A stretch of 17,151 nucleotides of DNA from Geobacter sp. (GTDB lineage Bacteria > Desulfobacterota > Desulfuromonadia > Geobacterales > Geobacteraceae). Under the pieces are notes generated by a model. The model had not been told where the DNA came from and ran no database searches. It worked only from the letters and a program-made list of their open reading frames with translations. This document shows, piece after piece, positions 15,278 to 17,151 of the stretch (positions are counted from its first letter, which is position 1; each line of letters opens with the position of its first letter). The DNA is taken from the NCBI GenBank assembly GCA_003857395.1, contig RPRC01000148.1, positions 1 through 17,151 of the forward strand, read 5' to 3'. The position numbers were made by a program, and so were the translations under genes.

Positions 15278-17151
15278 ATGCACTGGTATCAGATGGAAGC
15301 TCATGAGGCTCTGAAAAAACTGGCCACCACTGATGATGGCCTTTCCGGGCAGGAAGCAGTCGAGCGCCTGGAAAAATACGGACCCAACAAGCTTGCGGAA
15401 GAGGAGCGCATCAGCAGGCTGAAAATTCTCTTGCACCAGTTTGCGAGTCCGCTCATCTATATTCTGCTGATTGCCGGCGCTGTCACCCTGCTCCTGGGCG
15501 AGCATATCGATACCGGGGTCATCATCGCCGTAGTGCTGCTCAACGCCGTGGTTGGCTATTTCCAGGAGTTCAAGGCGGAGGAAAGCGTCCGCTCCCTTAA
15601 GCGGCTCCTGGTTCCGAAGGCTCGCGTGGTGCGGGACGGGCGGGAGAAGGAAATCCCTGGTACCGACCTGGTGCCGGGCGACATCGTTCTGCTTGCTTCG
15701 GGTACCAGGGTTCCCGCCGACCTGCGGCTGATTTACATCAACGAATTGCGCATCGACGAGGCAATGCTGACCGGAGAGTCGGTGCCCGTGGAAAAGCAGA
15801 TTGAGCCAATTGCTGCAGATAACCTGGTTGCCGCCGACCAGACCAACATGGCATTTATGGGCACGTCTGTGGTCAACGGCCGTGCCAAGGGGGTCGTGTT
15901 CGCTACCGCCGGTGCCACCATGCTCGGCGCTATTGCCGGCGAGGTCAAGGACATCGGCATGGTCAGGGCGCCGATTCAGGAGAACATCGACCGCTTCGCA
16001 AAAATCATCGGCCTGATCGTCATGGGCGCCTCTGCCGTACTGTTCCTTATCGGCCTGCTTCTGGGCGAGACACTCAAGGACATGTTCCTGGTGGCAGTGG
16101 CGGCTGCGGTGGCGACCATTCCTGAAGGACTTCCCATTGTCGTCACAATTGCCATGGCAGCCGGTGTGGCGCGCATGGCCAAGAACAACGCTATTATCAG
16201 AAAGCTGCCGGCAGTGGAAACCCTCGGCAGCACCACCGTCATTTGTTCCGACAAAACCGGCACCCTGACGCGCAATGAAATGACGGTGACAATACTCTTT
16301 GACGGTGAGCTGACCTACGGCGTTACCGGTGCCGGCTACGAACCGAAGGGCGAAGTCGTTCCCGATGGAAAGACAGCGGCGGACGAACACATCCCCCTTG
16401 CCCGTTTGCTGCGAATCGGCCTGCTCTGCAATGAATCGGGCCTGTATGAAGAAGAGGGACGCTTCAAGGTTGACGGCGACCCGACCGAAGGGGCACTAAT
16501 CGTGTCCGCGATCAAGAGCGGCCTGCGCCCTGAGGAGGAAAAAGAGTGTTACCCCCAGATCGATATCGTTCCCTTCGAGTCGGAGCGGGGTTTTATGGCG
16601 ACCCTGCATGAGCACGAGGGGAAGAAGGTGATCTTCGCCAAGGGAGCGCCGGAGCGGATCGTCGAAATGTGTAGCGACGGGACAGACCGGGAGGAAATTC
16701 TTGCCCGGGCAACGTCCTTTGCCGAAAAGGGGTTGCGGGTGCTGGGCTTTGCCTGGAAAGAGGCCGCCGATGATCAGGATGAACTGAGCCACCACGACGT
16801 GGAGAGCGGCCTGGTTTTCGCCGGCCTGCAGGGGATGATCGATCCGCCGCGGCCGGACGCGATTGAGGCTGTCGCCGGCTGCAAGCGGGCCGGCATGCGG
16901 GTTGTAATGATCACCGGCGACCACGTGGTTACCGCCAGGGCGGTCGGCCGGCAGTTGGGAATCGTCACCGGAAATGACGAGGCGTTGGCCGGGCGCGACC
17001 TGGAAACCATGAGCGATGACGCTCTCTTCGAGCAGGTTCGCCATGTGAGCGTCTTCGCCAGGGTTGCGCCGGAACACAAGCTGCGCATCACCCGCCAGCT
17101 GATCCGGCACGGCGAAACCGTCGCCATGACCGGCGACGGCGTTAACGATGC
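15278..17151 (+). CDS. P2-type cation-transporting ATPase (calcium-pump-like), N-terminal 624 residues; 3' end outside window
   Basis: The ATG at 15278 has AAGGAGG four bases upstream, and the frame is open to the window's end. Domain order: N-terminal cation-ATPase domain (~1-65, with GLSGQEAVERLEKYGPNKL), two membrane helices (~55-105), actuator domain with TGES (165-168), membrane helices 3-4 with PEGLP (282-286), the phosphorylated Asp325 in SDKTGTLT, and a nucleotide-binding domain with KGAPE (455-459). DPPRP (522-526), MITGDH and TGDGVND (618-624) follow. The protein should pump a cation across the inner membrane using ATP. PEGLP and the stretch before the phosphorylation site resemble calcium pumps (SERCA/PMR1 type). 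The C-terminal transmembrane ligands that separate Ca2+, Na+ and K+ pumps lie outside the window, so the ion is not assigned. The family is usually ~880-900 residues. The gene is separated from the gpgS operon by 339 bases and is probably transcribed on its own. Confidence 0.92.
   Translation, partial: MHWYQMEAHEALKKLATTDDGLSGQEAVERLEKYGPNKLAEEERISRLKILLHQFASPLIYILLIAGAVTLLLGEHIDTGVIIAVVLLNAVVGYFQEFKAEESVRSLKRLLVPKARVVRDGREKEIPGTDLVPGDIVLLASGTRVPADLRLIYINELRIDEAMLTGESVPVEKQIEPIAADNLVAADQTNMAFMGTSVVNGRAKGVVFATAGATMLGAIAGEVKDIGMVRAPIQENIDRFAKIIGLIVMGASAVLFLIGLLLGETLKDMFLVAVAAAVATIPEGLPIVVTIAMAAGVARMAKNNAIIRKLPAVETLGSTTVICSDKTGTLTRNEMTVTILFDGELTYGVTGAGYEPKGEVVPDGKTAADEHIPLARLLRIGLLCNESGLYEEEGRFKVDGDPTEGALIVSAIKSGLRPEEEKECYPQIDIVPFESERGFMATLHEHEGKKVIFAKGAPERIVEMCSDGTDREEILARATSFAEKGLRVLGFAWKEAADDQDELSHHDVESGLVFAGLQGMIDPPRPDAIEAVAGCKRAGMRVVMITGDHVVTARAVGRQLGIVTGNDEALAGRDLETMSDDALFEQVRHVSVFARVAPEHKLRITRQLIRHGETVAMTGDGVND

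Noticed and set aside
15044..16390. Long - strand open frame (448 codons) opposite the P-type ATPase
   Set aside because: The + strand encodes a clear ATPase with all motifs in order. The antisense frame is His/Asp/Gly-rich with no recognisable domain, as expected for a shadow of a GC-rich gene.
1..17151. CRISPR arrays, insertion sequences, phage genes, tRNA or rRNA genes
   Set aside because: No regularly spaced repeats, transposase or integrase motifs, terminal inverted repeats or cloverleaf/rRNA sequence were seen; the gaps are short and otherwise explained.

Overview
The window looks like bacterial chromosome from a Gram-negative organism. TamA and TamB require an outer membrane, and the GC-rich codon use, gene style and gene mix fit a Desulfuromonadia/Geobacter-like member of the Desulfobacterota. 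This placement is inferred from composition and families, not from a database search. No rRNA, tRNA, CRISPR array, insertion sequence or phage gene was seen.

Layout, left to right. The 3' end of an MscS channel gene on the + strand (1-362) runs into a 15-bp hairpin (403-436). It converges there on a long block of - strand genes. In transcription order (right to left) that block is: a DUF389 membrane protein with an OmpA-like tail (9761-11413), a mannosyl-3-phosphoglycerate-phosphatase-family HAD enzyme (8928-9764, ATGA overlap), a perfect 11-bp hairpin (8874-8903), tamA (7060-8841), tamB (3152-7063, ATGA overlap), and two different MscS-family channels (2170-3108 and 437-2098). To the right, on the + strand, are a GT81 glucosyl-3-phosphoglycerate synthase (11735-12943), a second GT-A glycosyltransferase resembling mannosylglucosyl-3-phosphoglycerate synthase (12962-14221), and a small MscS-like membrane protein lacking the channel's cytoplasmic domain (14237-14938). 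After a 339-base gap comes a P2-type cation ATPase that runs off the window (15278-17151).

How the genes fit together. The two glycosyltransferases and the phosphatase together would make a glycerate-type compatible solute by the phosphorylated route: NDP-glucose + 3-phosphoglycerate -> glucosyl-3-phosphoglycerate -> mannosylglucosyl-3-phosphoglycerate -> mannosylglucosylglycerate. If the second transferase does not act, the product would be glucosylglycerate. The synthases and the phosphatase lie on opposite strands, but their operons diverge from one 321-bp region with two good sigma70-like promoters whose -35 boxes are only 6 bp apart, so they are probably co-regulated. Each arm also carries an uncharacterised polytopic membrane protein. 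Three MscS channels, an outer-membrane assembly module and a cation pump flank the locus. The simplest reading is an osmotic-stress island combining solute synthesis, solute and ion release, envelope assembly and ion pumping. The pairing of the solute genes with the two membrane proteins is the part most likely to be undescribed.
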